A stretch of 64,000 nt of DNA from RGIG6165 sp045545175. GTDB lineage: Bacteria > Bacillota > Clostridia > Oscillospirales > Feifaniaceae. The position numbers and the translations under genes were made by a program. Within the stretch, counting starts at the first letter, position 1. Each line of letters opens with the position of its first letter. Location: contig JAZQAK010000047.1 of the NCBI GenBank assembly GCA_045545175.1, positions 62,001 to 126,000 on the forward strand, given 5' to 3'. The notes below the pieces were generated by a model. That model ran no database searches. It had not been told where the DNA came from and worked only from the letters and a program-made list of their open reading frames with translations. Of the stretch, positions 43,422-53,211 are shown piece by piece.

Positions 43422-45089
43422 TTATCTCTCCATTTCATTAATAAGCATTTCTTTTGCGGCTATAAGTGCGGATTCTGTTATATCCGAACCGCTCATAAGA
43501 CGTGCTACTTCTTTTGCACGTTCATCTATTGTCAGTTTAGACAAATGCGTATACGTTTTGTCAGCATCCGAATCTTTGTAGATCAAATAGTGAATGTCCG
43601 CCTTTGATGCAATCTGAGGCAGATGTGTAATACATATTACCTGAACTTTTTTTGAAAGTTCATGCATTTTAACACCTATTTTATCTGCAGCGCTTCCCGA
43701 GACGCCCGTATCTATTTCATCGAATATCAAAGTTTTTACCTTATCAACATCAGCAAATATGCTCTTTATAGCAAGCATTATACGTGACAGTTCACCGCCC
43801 GATGCAACTTTTGACAACGGTTTAGGCGTTTCACCTTTATTTGCCGATATGTAAAACTCAAGTTTTTCACCACCGTTTATATTAAACTTACACGGTTCTG
43901 TCACAACGCTGAATTTCACGTTCGACATATTAAGAAAACTAAGTTCTTTTACAACCTCTTCTTCAAGTTTTACACAAGCCTTTCTTCTCTTTTCCGAGAG
44001 AATATCAGCCTTCTCTTTCAATTTAAGTAAAAGTATATCATATTCTTTCGAAAGTTGCTCTATTTTTTCAGAAGAAAATGTAATTCTTTCCAATTCTTTT
44101 TTACAATCAGAGCAAAATTCAAGAATTCGTTCTTCATCCGCGCCGTATTTCTGCTTGAGACGGTATATCAAATCAAGTCTGTCTTCAATTTCCGCAAGTT
44201 CATTCTTGTCACAGTCTATAGTGCCGATATAATCTGCCATTTCGTTACGTACGTCGGAAATTGTTTCTTTTGCATCCTCCAATGCCTCCGACATCTTACT
44301 TATTTTCTGTGATAAATCGCAGTACTGCGACATCAGTTTAATTGCCTGTGAAACGCCTGTCAACGCCCCGTCGTCATCGGAACCTTCAATATAACCGAAT
44401 GCACCATTGAGTGCTTCAAGCAGTTTAGCACCGCTTCTTATAACGTTTTTCTTTTCTATCAGCAGTGCTTCTTCCCCTATTTTAAGAGAAGCTGCTTCAA
44501 TTTCATTTATCTGATAAGACAATAAATCCGTTTTTCTTTCTTTTTCCGCCTTATCAAGTGATAGATTTTTTATTTCTTCTCGTACAGAACTTATTTCTCT
44601 GTATATCTCACGATATTCATCAAGTTCTCTCTCACATTTGCCAAACGTATCAACAAATTCAAAATGTTTTTCGGGCAGCATCAAGAACTGTGTATCATTC
44701 TGTCCATGAATATTCACAAGCAGTTTTCCTATTTCTTTCAGAAGAGAGGCTGTCACCGGTCTTCCGTCAATTCTTGCAACACTCTTTCCGTCAAGCGAGA
44801 GTTCTCGTGATATCATCAGACTTCGTGTATTGCTGTCAAAGCCAAGTTCATTAAGTTTAGCTACCACAGTTTCATCAACGTCACGGAACAGAGCCGAAAC
44901 GTACGCATTGTTTTCACCGGTACGGATAAGTTCTTTGCTCGTTCGTTCACCGAGAACCATATTTATCGCATCAATAATTATTGACTTTCCCGCACCCGTC
45001 TCACCTGTGAGCACCGAGAAACCGTTTTCAAAAGTGACGGTTAATTTTGATATTACCGCAACATTTTCTATGTGTAATTCAGTAAGCAT
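43422..45089 (-). CDS. recN: DNA repair protein RecN
   Basis: The 555 residues have SMC-like architecture: Walker A GETGAGKSI near 30, a long coiled coil (about 160-370), the ABC signature SGGELSRIMLAI near 425, and Walker B FDEIDTGVSG near 465. RecN holds broken DNA ends during recombination repair. The argR-recN pair is the classical Firmicutes order, 22 nt apart, followed here by tyrS. Confidence 0.97.
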   Translation of the reverse strand: MLTELHIENVAVISKLTVTFENGFSVLTGETGAGKSIIIDAINMVLGERTSKELIRTGENNAYVSALFRDVDETVVAKLNELGFDSNTRSLMISRELSLDGKSVARIDGRPVTASLLKEIGKLLVNIHGQNDTQFLMLPEKHFEFVDTFGKCERELDEYREIYREISSVREEIKNLSLDKAEKERKTDLLSYQINEIEAASLKIGEEALLIEKKNVIRSGAKLLEALNGAFGYIEGSDDDGALTGVSQAIKLMSQYCDLSQKISKMSEALEDAKETISDVRNEMADYIGTIDCDKNELAEIEDRLDLIYRLKQKYGADEERILEFCSDCKKELERITFSSEKIEQLSKEYDILLLKLKEKADILSEKRRKACVKLEEEVVKELSFLNMSNVKFSVVTEPCKFNINGGEKLEFYISANKGETPKPLSKVASGGELSRIMLAIKSIFADVDKVKTLIFDEIDTGVSGSAADKIGVKMHELSKKVQVICITHLPQIASKADIHYLIYKDSDADKTYTHLSKLTIDERAKEVARLMSGSDITESALIAAKEMLINEMER

Positions 45090-45111
45090 TTACGCTCTCC
45101 ACAACATTATT

Positions 45112-45558
45112 TTACAGACAGTCTTTTACTTCTTCAACAAAGGCTTCAGCACTTTTTATGTCTTTAAAAGCCACAAATATAGTATCATCACCGGCAATAT
45201 TACCGACACCCGTATTTGTTATAACGTAGTCTATGGCAACACACGCCGCATTAGCCATACCCGTATGACACTTTATAACCGCAATATTCATTGCAGCTTC
45301 TACGGACAAAACGGCATCGGCAAGAATATTTTTGTACTTTCCTGTACCCATTTCTCGTTTATCACTATCCACAACGGCATAGCAGTACTTATCACCTTTT
45401 CTCGTTTTGACGAGTTTAAGTTCTTTAATATCTCTTGATATGGTTGCCTGCGTTACTTTAAACCCGTGTTCCGATAGAAGATATGCCAACTCCTCCTGCG
45501 TTTCAACAGGAGTATCATTTATAAGTTTTAATATAGTATAATGTCGATTATTCTTCAT
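45112..45558 (-). CDS. argR: arginine repressor ArgR
   Basis: The 148 residues are typical. The N-terminal winged helix contains VTQATISRDIKELKLVK (about 36-52). The C-terminal trimerisation domain has the arginine-binding region ending in GDDTIFVAF. It represses arginine biosynthesis and activates catabolism with arginine as corepressor. No arg gene is in the window; the context is the conserved nadK-argR-recN order. Confidence 0.95.
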   Translation of the reverse strand: MKNNRHYTILKLINDTPVETQEELAYLLSEHGFKVTQATISRDIKELKLVKTRKGDKYCYAVVDSDKREMGTGKYKNILADAVLSVEAAMNIAVIKCHTGMANAACVAIDYVITNTGVGNIAGDDTIFVAFKDIKSAEAFVEEVKDCL

Positions 45559-45566
45559 ATCTTCAC

Positions 45567-46388
45567 CTAAAAATCAAGTTTTTTACTAAGCAATTCATAG
45601 TATGACATATCATCAAGTCTAAGTATCTTGAGTTTTTTATCAGACGTGACAACCTTGACATTGTCTTCAACAGAAATATTATATTCACCGGCACCGTCAA
45701 GCGATAAATAAACGTCATATTCAGTATCATCACACAGTGAGAGTGTTATTTCTGCACCCGCTTCGAAAACAATAGGTCGGGACGAGAACGAATGTGCGCA
45801 TATTGGAGTAGCGAGGATGCACTCAACTGCAGGAGATACTATAGGACCACCGCAGGAAAGAGAATATGCCGAAGAACCCGTAGGAGTAGACAGAACAATT
45901 CCGTCTGCCATATACTTATTCACAAATTGCCCGTTACAGAAAAGTTTCAACTCAAGTGTATGGGGATTATTCATTTTCAGTATTGCGTCGTTTAGACATA
46001 TACCGCAAAAAGTATTCTTTTCGTTTGAACAAATTTCAACGTTGAGAACGTTTCTTTCCTCCACCTTGAAATCACCGTTAAGAATTTTTTCAAGCTTTGT
46101 AAGATCGTTAATTTCAAGCGACGGCATAAACCCAAGTCTGCCGAGATTTACTCCAACTATCGGAATATCATACTCGTATGCAATTTTTGATGCCTGCAAA
46201 AAAGTTCCGTCACCGCCTACCGAAATGACAAAATCACACTTATCATTACCGTTAAACTCGGAAAAACCTTCGAGCTTTCCACCGCTTAAAATAACCTGCA
46301 CACCCATTTTATTAAGGTGCCTTGCAATTTTGGCAGAATGTTGCAAAAAAGGGTCTTTTTTCTGATTAACGTATAAAAGCACTCTCAT
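45567..46388 (-). CDS. nadK: NAD kinase
   Basis: From the ATG at 46388 the protein has 273 residues. The GGDGTFLQA motif lies near 60 and NDAILK near 130, followed by DGIVLSTPTGSSAYSLS near 160. It phosphorylates NAD to NADP. A GTG nine bases upstream overlaps the tlyA stop (GTGA) but is part of GGGGTGA, which serves as ribosome-binding site for the ATG. Confidence 0.95.
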   Translation of the reverse strand: MRVLLYVNQKKDPFLQHSAKIARHLNKMGVQVILSGGKLEGFSEFNGNDKCDFVISVGGDGTFLQASKIAYEYDIPIVGVNLGRLGFMPSLEINDLTKLEKILNGDFKVEERNVLNVEICSNEKNTFCGICLNDAILKMNNPHTLELKLFCNGQFVNKYMADGIVLSTPTGSSAYSLSCGGPIVSPAVECILATPICAHSFSSRPIVFEAGAEITLSLCDDTEYDVYLSLDGAGEYNISVEDNVKVVTSDKKLKILRLDDMSYYELLSKKLDF

Positions 46389-46393
46389 ATATC

Positions 46394-47179
46394 TCACCCC
46401 AATCTATGAGCATTTTCAACAATTGCATTTACATCGGGCACAGTATTCTTCCCGTCTCTGCTTATGCAAAGTAAAAATTCTATATTCCCCTCTCCGCCTC
46501 TTATCGGAGAAAAATCAAGCCCGCAGATATTAAAACCTGCATCTTGAAAACAACGGATAACATCTTTTATAATCGCGGAATGAACTTTTTTGTCCTTCAC
46601 CACACCGCTTTTTGATATGCCGACTCCTCCGCACTCAAACTGTGGCTTTATGAGCATGACAATCTGTGTTTTTTCCGACGAGAGTCTGCATATTGCGTCT
46701 TTAATATGTTTTAATGAAATAAAACTGACGTCAACCGAAATAAAATCAAAAGAAGTCTCCGGTTTAAAGTTTCTTATATCACAATTCTCCAAAGAACAGA
46801 CTCTATCATTTTCCAAAAGCAAAGAATCAAGTTGTGACGTTCCGACATCGACTGCATACACTTTGCTGGCACCGTGTTCAAGCATACAATGCGTAAAACC
46901 ACCCGTTGATGCACCTACGTCAAGACAAACCTTATCAAGAACGGATATATCAAAGCTATGCAAGGCTTTTTCAAGTTTTTCCCCTGCCCTGCTGACATAC
47001 TTGTACGGCTGAGCAAGAAGTTCAATTTCACATGAATTATCAAATTTTTCAGAAACTTTTTTAACAGTCTTACCGTTAACTTTTACAAGACCCATTTCAA
47101 TTGCAGACTGCGCTTTTGACCTGCTTTTTAAAATTTGTTTTTCTACTAAAAGCGTATCAATTCTGATTTTATTTTCCAT
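46394..47179 (-). CDS. tlyA: TlyA family rRNA (cytidine-2'-O)-methyltransferase
   Basis: The protein has 261 residues from the ATG at 47179. An N-terminal S4 domain (about 5-65) precedes an FtsJ-like methyltransferase with the SAM motif CLDVGASTGGFTHCML near 85. TlyA methylates 2'-OH of cytidines in 16S and/or 23S rRNA in characterised species. The start lies inside the end of dxs (11-nt overlap) with CTGGAG ahead; an earlier in-frame codon adds residues encoded within dxs and is rejected. Confidence 0.93.
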   Translation of the reverse strand: MENKIRIDTLLVEKQILKSRSKAQSAIEMGLVKVNGKTVKKVSEKFDNSCEIELLAQPYKYVSRAGEKLEKALHSFDISVLDKVCLDVGASTGGFTHCMLEHGASKVYAVDVGTSQLDSLLLENDRVCSLENCDIRNFKPETSFDFISVDVSFISLKHIKDAICRLSSEKTQIVMLIKPQFECGGVGISKSGVVKDKKVHSAIIKDVIRCFQDAGFNICGLDFSPIRGGEGNIEFLLCISRDGKNTVPDVNAIVENAHRLG

Positions 47180-48995
47180 CAAATATCTCCAGAACGGAAC
47201 GTGCATCAAGTCCTGTCATACGATACTGTTCTTCGACAGTTCCCTGCTTTACAAAACTGTTTACCGCATAGACACTGCAATTCATATGTTTAGCAAAAGA
47301 AAGGGCAACACCACCGTTTTCCATTCCTTCTTCAAAAAACATAGTTTTTTCACACGGACCAATAATGGACTTTATTGCAGAAAAATCAATATCGGTGAGT
47401 TTATAAAGTGCTATAATTCCTATTTTTTTATCAGTAAGTTTTTTAGCTTCAAACAGATTGATAACCTGTCTGCCATAGCTTATTGCTATTATATCGGCAC
47501 CTTCACAGTCAAATGCTTTATAGTCTTCAGTAAAGGAAAGCAACTCGGCATAATCTTCATTCTGACTGCCCTTAGGATATCTGACACACGTTAGACCGCC
47601 TGCTTTAAGACCTTCCGAAACTGCATACTCCTGCTGTTTGTACGTAATAGGCGAATACATTGTAACACCCGGTATCTCAAGAAGCATAGACACGTCAAAG
47701 AGTCCCTGATGCGTCTCCCCGTCATCGCCTACAAAACCCGCTCTGTCAACAGCAAGTATTACAGGCAAATTCTGAAGTGCAACGTCGTGCAGTATCTGGT
47801 CAAAACTGCGTTGCAAAAACGAAGAATAGCAGGCAAAAACAGGCTTATAGCCATTTATAGCAAGTCCTGCAGCAAAAGTAACTGCATGCGCCTCAGCTAT
47901 TCCTACGTCAAAAAATCTTTCAGGAAAGTGCTTTTCAAAACAGTCGAATCCAACACCGTCACACATAGCAGCGGTTATTGCGCAAATGGTTTCATCACTC
48001 TTTGCACATTCAGTTAAATATTTTCCAAAGTTGCTCGAAAAAGTTTCGCTGGTATTAAGCTTGACACCATAATCGGCATCAAAACCCGATACACCGTGAT
48101 AAAGCGTAGGGTTGTCCTCTGCCTTGTCATAGCCGTGTCCTTTAATTGTTTTCAAGTGTACGACACACGGATATTCAAGTTCCTTAACACGTTCAAACAC
48201 CATTTCAATCTTGTTTTCATCATGTCCGTCAATAGGCCCGAAATACCGAAAGCCCATATTTTCAAAATAGTTCCCCTGTCCTTTTGTAAGAAGGTTTTTA
48301 AAACCGTTTTTAATCTTTCTTACAGTATTATACAGGACGTTACCTATAAGTGGCACAGAATTCAAATGCTTAGTAACGTTATCTTTAAAATTGAAATATT
48401 TTCTGGTCGAAGTGTAGGACGACAAATATTTTGAAAGAGCACCCACGTTTTTAGAAATCGACTGACCGTTGTCATTTATAACAATAAGAAGTTTCGTTTT
48501 ACTTCTGCCTGCGTTATTGATACCCTCAAACGCAAGACCTCCCGTCATAGCACCGTCGCCGATAACAGCAATTGTAAAAGAATCATCTTTTTTCAGTTTG
48601 TTTGCCGTTGCAATTCCAAGAGCGGCTGATACAGACGTACTGCTATGTCCTGCCAAAAAGGCGTCGTGAACACTTTCATCGGGACGCGGAAAACCCGACA
48701 ACCCGTCTTTTTTCCTGAGTTTCGAGAAATCCTTCGCTCTTCCCGTAAGGATCTTATGTACGTAACTCTGGTGACCGACATCAAAAACTATTTTATCGGT
48801 CGGCGTATCAAAGACTCTGTGCAGTGCAACCGTGAGCTCAACAACACCGAGATTTGAAGCAAGATGCCCACCCGTCTTAGAAACGTTTTCCATAAGAAAA
48901 TCTCTGATATCCTTACAAAGACACGGAACATTTTCAGGCGAGACGTCTTTTATTGATTTGCCGTCTAAAATATCCGAAAGAACATTATATTCCAT
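47169..48995 (-). CDS. dxs: 1-deoxy-D-xylulose-5-phosphate synthase
   Basis: The 608 residues have transketolase-like architecture: GHQSYVHKILTGR near 70-82, the thiamine-diphosphate motif GDGAMTGGLAFEG near 145, and VDRAGFVGDDGETHQG near 430. It makes DXP from pyruvate and glyceraldehyde 3-phosphate, the entry into the MEP pathway that dxr and ispG continue. GGGAG fits the ATG at 48995 better than a TTG six bases upstream that overlaps the ispA stop. Confidence 0.97.
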   Translation of the reverse strand: MEYNVLSDILDGKSIKDVSPENVPCLCKDIRDFLMENVSKTGGHLASNLGVVELTVALHRVFDTPTDKIVFDVGHQSYVHKILTGRAKDFSKLRKKDGLSGFPRPDESVHDAFLAGHSSTSVSAALGIATANKLKKDDSFTIAVIGDGAMTGGLAFEGINNAGRSKTKLLIVINDNGQSISKNVGALSKYLSSYTSTRKYFNFKDNVTKHLNSVPLIGNVLYNTVRKIKNGFKNLLTKGQGNYFENMGFRYFGPIDGHDENKIEMVFERVKELEYPCVVHLKTIKGHGYDKAEDNPTLYHGVSGFDADYGVKLNTSETFSSNFGKYLTECAKSDETICAITAAMCDGVGFDCFEKHFPERFFDVGIAEAHAVTFAAGLAINGYKPVFACYSSFLQRSFDQILHDVALQNLPVILAVDRAGFVGDDGETHQGLFDVSMLLEIPGVTMYSPITYKQQEYAVSEGLKAGGLTCVRYPKGSQNEDYAELLSFTEDYKAFDCEGADIIAISYGRQVINLFEAKKLTDKKIGIIALYKLTDIDFSAIKSIIGPCEKTMFFEEGMENGGVALSFAKHMNCSVYAVNSFVKQGTVEEQYRMTGLDARSVLEIFDGK

Positions 48996-48997
48996 AA

Positions 48998-49873
48998 TCA
49001 ATACTCCCTGCAGAGCAAGTAATCTGCAAGTAATTTAACCTCATCAGTATTATAAAATTCAGAAAGATATGTTATGCATTTATCCGTATATTCTTTTGCC
49101 GCAGTGCGTGCACCTTCAAGTCCGAGAAGTGTAACAAACGTTGTCTTGTCAAGTTTCTCATCACTGCCGGTCTTTTTACCCAAAACCTTTTCATCGCCTA
49201 CAGCATCAAGAATATCATCTATTATCTGGAATGCTATTCCAAGATTAATGCCGAATGCATCTGCCGCATTTACCTGCTCATCCGTACCTCCGCCTAAAAT
49301 AACACCGATACGGCAAGCACACGACAGAAGAGCACCTGTTTTAAGAGCATACATTGAAGTAAGCGAAGTTACATCGTCAAGTTTTTGCGTAACGTCAACA
49401 ACCTGACCTCCAAGCATACCGTAAGTTCCCGAACAGTTAGCAAGCACGAGTGCCGCTTTTTTGACTTTATCTGCCGGAAAAGAATTTGACGTAAGCACGG
49501 TTTCAAATGCTGTATTCAGAAGTGCATCACCCGAAAGTACCGCAATATTTTCACCAAAAACCTTATGATTAGAAGGCTTTCCCCTTCTCATATCATCGTC
49601 ATCCATACAGGGCAAATCATCATGTATAAGCGAATAAGTATGTATCATTTCAAGGGCAGCAGCAAAATCAACCGCCCTCTGCCATGCAGGGTCAAACATT
49701 CTGTAAAACATAAACAAAAGAGCCGGCCTTATCCTTTTACCGCCGTTACGTACGGAATAAAGCATCGCCTCAAATATTGTTTTTTGTTTTGTTTGCACAC
49801 CCCTTGAAAGAATACTTTCTATTCTCTCTTCACAGCATTTTGCATACAAAGCCAAATTATCTTTAATATCCAT
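48998..49873 (-). CDS. ispA: farnesyl diphosphate synthase (polyprenyl synthetase family)
   Basis: The 291 residues show the first aspartate-rich motif in HDDLPCMDDDDMRRG (about 82-96) and the second in FQIIDDILD near 215. It builds farnesyl diphosphate from DMAPP and IPP, the primer used by UppS. It starts on the xseB stop (TAATG) with GGAGG ahead and precedes dxs by 2 nt. Confidence 0.95.
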   Translation of the reverse strand: MDIKDNLALYAKCCEERIESILSRGVQTKQKTIFEAMLYSVRNGGKRIRPALLFMFYRMFDPAWQRAVDFAAALEMIHTYSLIHDDLPCMDDDDMRRGKPSNHKVFGENIAVLSGDALLNTAFETVLTSNSFPADKVKKAALVLANCSGTYGMLGGQVVDVTQKLDDVTSLTSMYALKTGALLSCACRIGVILGGGTDEQVNAADAFGINLGIAFQIIDDILDAVGDEKVLGKKTGSDEKLDKTTFVTLLGLEGARTAAKEYTDKCITYLSEFYNTDEVKLLADYLLCREY

Positions 49874-50106
49874 TATTCCTCCGACGCAGTGAAATCCTGC
49901 TTCGCTTTACCGCCTACACCGTCATCTACAAGAATTTTAATTTTTTTCTCCGCTTCCGTTATGAGTTTGTTGCAGACTTTAGTAAGTTTTACTGCTTCTT
50001 CGTATAAATTCATAAGCTCATCAAGCGGAGCATCACCGTTTTCAAGCAATCTTACTATTTCTTCAAGACGCTTAACGGAGCTTTCGAAATTCATATTATT
50101 TTCCAT
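49873..50106 (-). CDS. xseB: exodeoxyribonuclease VII small subunit
   Basis: The 77 residues start with the family motif FESSVKRLEEIVRLLENGDAPLDE and form a short helical hairpin that packs on XseA. The complex degrades single-stranded DNA processively from both ends. It sits 2 nt after xseA and overlaps ispA. Confidence 0.95.
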   Translation of the reverse strand: MENNMNFESSVKRLEEIVRLLENGDAPLDELMNLYEEAVKLTKVCNKLITEAEKKIKILVDDGVGGKAKQDFTASEE

Positions 50107-50108
50107 AA

Positions 50109-51320
50109 TTAATTCCTTTTTTCTATTTCATCAACTGTTGCAATTACCTTGCCGTTTTTAAAAATGACGTCAATTCTGTCACCGCATCCAACGTCATCAA
50201 CTGAACGTATTATCTTTTCACCCGAAGTTGCATAAGCATAACCCCTTGATAATACCCCAAGCGGACTAAGTGCCTCGAGTTTTGATACAGTCTGCAGAAA
50301 CGCATTCTTTCTTCGTTCTACCGAATGATTTATTAACGTATCAATTTTTTCGGTAAAACTCAAAATCAACGTTTTCTTATCGTCAACAAGTATGGCAGGG
50401 TCATTTAAAATACGATGCCCTGACAGTGTATCAAGTTTTACTTTCTTTTCTCTTATCGTCCTTCTCGTATAAGCAAGAACGGCATTTTTAAGATTTGAAA
50501 ATTTTTCAATAAGTTCATTACTGTCCGGCACGCAGAGTTCAGCCGCTGCAGACGGTGTAGGTGCACGAAGATCGCTCACAAAATCACATATGGTAAAATC
50601 CGTTTCATGACCGACTGCTGATATAACGGGAATTGTGCAGTCATAAACGGTACGGGCAAGCGTTTCATCGTTGAATGCCCATAAATCTTCTATGGAACCT
50701 CCGCCTCTGCCAATAATAATTACGTTGACTGACTTTGTCGCATCAAAATACTTTACCGCTTCCACAAGTGACGACGCCGCATTTTCACCCTGAACAAGCG
50801 CAGGATACAGCACGATTTCAGCAAGAGGAAATCGTCTTGTTATAACGTTTATTATATCTCTTACAGCCGCACCGGTAGGAGAAGTAATTACACCGACTCT
50901 ATAAGGAATCTTGGGTAATTTTTTCTTGTGTTCAGGAGCAAACAGTCCCTCAGCTTCAAGTTTCTTTTTAAGCTGCTCGTATGCTATATATAGAGTGCCT
51001 ACCCCATCAGGAATCATTTCATCGATATAAAGTTGGTAAGAACCGCCCTGCTCATATACCGAGACACGACCTTTACACAAAACCTTCATACCGTCTTCAG
51101 GCACAAACGCAAGTTTTGACGCCTTACCCGAAAACATTATGGCTTTGATAACGCCACCATCATCCTTGAGAGACATATATAGATGCCCCGTTCTTATGTG
51201 GTTGATAAAATTTGATATTTCACCCTTAATCCATATACCAAATAAATTTGCATCCGAGTCAAATTTCTGTTTTAAGTATCTGTTAAGCTGCGATACAGAA
51301 ACAGCATTAGCCTGTTCCAT
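50109..51320 (-). CDS. xseA: exodeoxyribonuclease VII large subunit
   Basis: From the ATG at 51320 the protein has 403 residues. An N-terminal OB-fold (about 5-105) precedes the catalytic domain with GVITSPTGAAVRDI near 130, IIIGRGGGSIEDLWAFNDE near 185 and SAVGHETDFT near 222. An in-frame start 36 bases upstream lies inside nusB; the chosen ATG is 1 nt after the nusB stop without a clear ribosome-binding site, suggesting coupling. Confidence 0.95.
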   Translation of the reverse strand: MEQANAVSVSQLNRYLKQKFDSDANLFGIWIKGEISNFINHIRTGHLYMSLKDDGGVIKAIMFSGKASKLAFVPEDGMKVLCKGRVSVYEQGGSYQLYIDEMIPDGVGTLYIAYEQLKKKLEAEGLFAPEHKKKLPKIPYRVGVITSPTGAAVRDIINVITRRFPLAEIVLYPALVQGENAASSLVEAVKYFDATKSVNVIIIGRGGGSIEDLWAFNDETLARTVYDCTIPVISAVGHETDFTICDFVSDLRAPTPSAAAELCVPDSNELIEKFSNLKNAVLAYTRRTIREKKVKLDTLSGHRILNDPAILVDDKKTLILSFTEKIDTLINHSVERRKNAFLQTVSKLEALSPLGVLSRGYAYATSGEKIIRSVDDVGCGDRIDVIFKNGKVIATVDEIEKRN

Positions 51321-51321
51321 A

Positions 51322-51708
51322 TTACTTTGCAACCGCGCCAAGTATTCCGTTGACAAACGACGCCGCCTCAGGCATATCGTATTTCTTTGTCAATTCAACG
51401 GCTTCGTTAATGGCAACTGCAGATGATATATCAGTATATTTTAATTCATATACTGCCATTCTCAATGCCGCAAGTGCAGCCTTACTTATCCTTGCTGACG
51501 ACCAGTTACTGCTGTTTGCAGATATTACTGAATCTATATCTTCAATATTATTCGCAACGCCTTCAAGCAAATCTCTGCCAAAGTCATCAAGCATTAACCC
51601 TCTTTCTTCCAATGCAAGCGCCTGCATCTCGTCGAGAGAGTCAAATTTACCGTAACCGTATTCAAATATAAGAAGATATGCATTTTCTCTTGATGTATGT
51701 CTGTTCAT
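51322..51708 (-). CDS. nusB: transcription antitermination protein NusB
   Basis: The 128 residues are an all-helical NusB: REN at the start, and VNGILGAV at the C-terminus, with AINEAVELTKKY near 105. With NusE it binds boxA of rRNA transcripts. It opens the ten-gene operon to tyrS; GAGGTG precedes the ATG. Confidence 0.94.
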   Translation of the reverse strand: MNRHTSRENAYLLIFEYGYGKFDSLDEMQALALEERGLMLDDFGRDLLEGVANNIEDIDSVISANSSNWSSARISKAALAALRMAVYELKYTDISSAVAINEAVELTKKYDMPEAASFVNGILGAVAK

Positions 51709-51728
51709 AATCCACCTCGTTTCAAAAT

Positions 51729-51757
51729 ATTATATCACTATACAAATATTTATGCAA
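51729..51757 (-). promoter_or_regulatory. sigma-A promoter of the nusB-tyrS operon
   Basis: TTGCAT and a perfect TATAAT with a 17-bp spacer, 20 bp before the nusB ATG. Confidence 0.7.
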
Positions 51758-51783
51758 TAATATGAGTAATACTTATATAAATA

Positions 51784-51812
51784 AAAGTGCGTTCATAAAC
51801 TGAACGCACTTT
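51784..51812 (-). terminator. terminator of the Asp23 gene
   Basis: An 11-bp stem (AAAGTGCGTTC and its complement) with a 7-base loop, 5 bp after the stop and just upstream of the nusB promoter. Confidence 0.85.
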
Positions 51813-51817
51813 AAAAA

Positions 51818-52162
51818 TTATTCTTCTTCTTTTTTCTGGTCAATATTTATGCCTGAAACAACAATATCAACTTTAGAAACAGACATACCGCACATATCCT
51901 GCACGTTTTTAACAACACTTTCCTGTATCTGAGAAGTAATATCAACGATTTTTACACCGTAGTCAATAACAACCGAAGCTTCAATCGAAACGGTATTATC
52001 CTTAATTTCAACCTTGATTCCTTTATAGGGAGTTTTATTCTTTATAATCCCCATAAGTTCACTGCCTGTAGCCGCCGAAACGCCGTTTATCTCGTTGATT
52101 GATTTTCCGACTATTTTCATTATTACTTCTTCTGATATTTTAAGATTGCCTATTGTATCCAT
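51818..52162 (-). CDS. Asp23/Gls24 family envelope stress response protein
   Basis: The protein has 114 residues from the ATG at 52162, positioned by GGAGG; an in-frame ATG 15 bases upstream contains that site and is rejected. The Asp23 fold is recognisable (GNLKISEEVIMKIVG, then EASVVIDYGVKIVDIT). Members are abundant, membrane-associated proteins involved in envelope or alkaline stress. Its position between spoIIIA and nusB is conserved in many Clostridia. It has its own promoter and terminator. Confidence 0.88.
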   Translation of the reverse strand: MDTIGNLKISEEVIMKIVGKSINEINGVSAATGSELMGIIKNKTPYKGIKVEIKDNTVSIEASVVIDYGVKIVDITSQIQESVVKNVQDMCGMSVSKVDIVVSGINIDQKKEEE

Positions 52163-52188
52163 AACAAACCTCCGCATGCTTTTTTTAT

Positions 52189-52217
52189 ATTATACACCAC
52201 AGAGGCATAAAAATCAA
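52189..52217 (-). promoter_or_regulatory. sigma-A promoter of the Asp23 gene
   Basis: TTGATT and a perfect TATAAT with a 17-bp spacer; the -35 overlaps the end of spoIIIAH. Confidence 0.65.
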
Positions 52218-52756
52218 TTGATTTCGACTACTGTTATATTTTTTGCTCCGATACCCGTCTCTCTCGTGACTATTTCACTGATCTGTGCCACTTCTTTTCC
52301 GAGTAATCCTTCACTCTGAACCATTACGGTAACGCTGTCTTCATCGCATACCGCCAGTGCACCCGCAAAGCCTTTAGCGGTTATCATATTTTCAATGTTT
52401 CCCTCGTTTACGGTCTGCTGAGCTATTTTTTCCTTCTTCTCATTAGCAGAATTTTTATCATCCTGAGAACTGTTTTCATCGCTGATTATTTCGTCGAGTA
52501 TTTCAAGAGCCTCGTCTCTCGAAGTTGTTCTTGTCAATCGTGCAGATGCAAAATATGCATTTTCATCAATTTCAGCATTTACAAGTTTTGCTTCTCCGAG
52601 AACTTTATCTGCCTCGTATTCTATATCATCGCTTAAAATATCAACGTCTGTTACTGCTGTGTCATTACCACCCAATTGTCTATTTAGAAAAACCGACATA
52701 CATACTACAAGTACCATACCAAATAAAACAAACTGCTTTTTCTTTAAAATTTTCAT
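52214..52756 (-). CDS. spoIIIAH: stage III sporulation protein AH
   Basis: The 180 residues have one N-terminal transmembrane helix (about 8-25), a helical stalk rich in Asp/Glu, and a C-terminal ring-forming domain (GNIENMITAKGFAGALAVCDEDSVTVMVQS). SpoIIIAH of the mother cell pairs with forespore SpoIIQ across the septum to form the feeding-tube channel. It is the last gene of the spoIIIA operon. No spoIIQ is in the window. Confidence 0.92.
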   Translation of the reverse strand: MKILKKKQFVLFGMVLVVCMSVFLNRQLGGNDTAVTDVDILSDDIEYEADKVLGEAKLVNAEIDENAYFASARLTRTTSRDEALEILDEIISDENSSQDDKNSANEKKEKIAQQTVNEGNIENMITAKGFAGALAVCDEDSVTVMVQSEGLLGKEVAQISEIVTRETGIGAKNITVVEIN

Positions 52757-52767
52757 AATACCCTCCG

Positions 52768-53211
52768 CTATGATATTTTTTTACTCACACTTATTCTTGA
52801 CGACGAAACGTCTGTCAGGGACTTGATTGTAGCAATCACCTGATTTTGAACCGAAACATCGTCTGCACCGTCAATCACAACGGCAACACCTCTGATTTTA
52901 GGCTGATTTGTTTTAATAAGCGTCGGAGATGATGAATAACCAACACTTGCATACACCGCTTCACCGCTATTTTCGAGCGTAACGGCAACACTGCATTCCC
53001 CAACTCCGTCTATACTTTTCAATACATTCTCAAGTTTATTTTCAATTTCCTCTACGTATACCCGTTCGTCATATATATCTTTCGTCGCCCCGTTGCTGCT
53101 GCCAAAGAGCATAAGCACTACACCTGCAACAACAGCAACGATAAGTATTAGTATTCTTTTATAGTCCTGATTTTTTACGTCAAATTTAAATACACCCGAT
53201 TTTTTATCCAC
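52768..53211 (-). CDS. spoIIIAG: stage III sporulation protein AG
   Basis: With the GTG at 53211 the protein has 147 residues: a short cytoplasmic start, one transmembrane helix (about 22-38) and an extracytoplasmic ring-building domain (VYVEEIENKLENVLKSIDGVG). The frame is open further upstream, but the extra 46 residues are encoded inside spoIIIAF and look unlike the family. The GTG overlaps the spoIIIAF stop by 8 nt. It forms a ring in the SpoIIIA-SpoIIQ channel. Confidence 0.88.
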   Translation of the reverse strand: MDKKSGVFKFDVKNQDYKRILILIVAVVAGVVLMLFGSSNGATKDIYDERVYVEEIENKLENVLKSIDGVGECSVAVTLENSGEAVYASVGYSSSPTLIKTNQPKIRGVAVVIDGADDVSVQNQVIATIKSLTDVSSSRISVSKKIS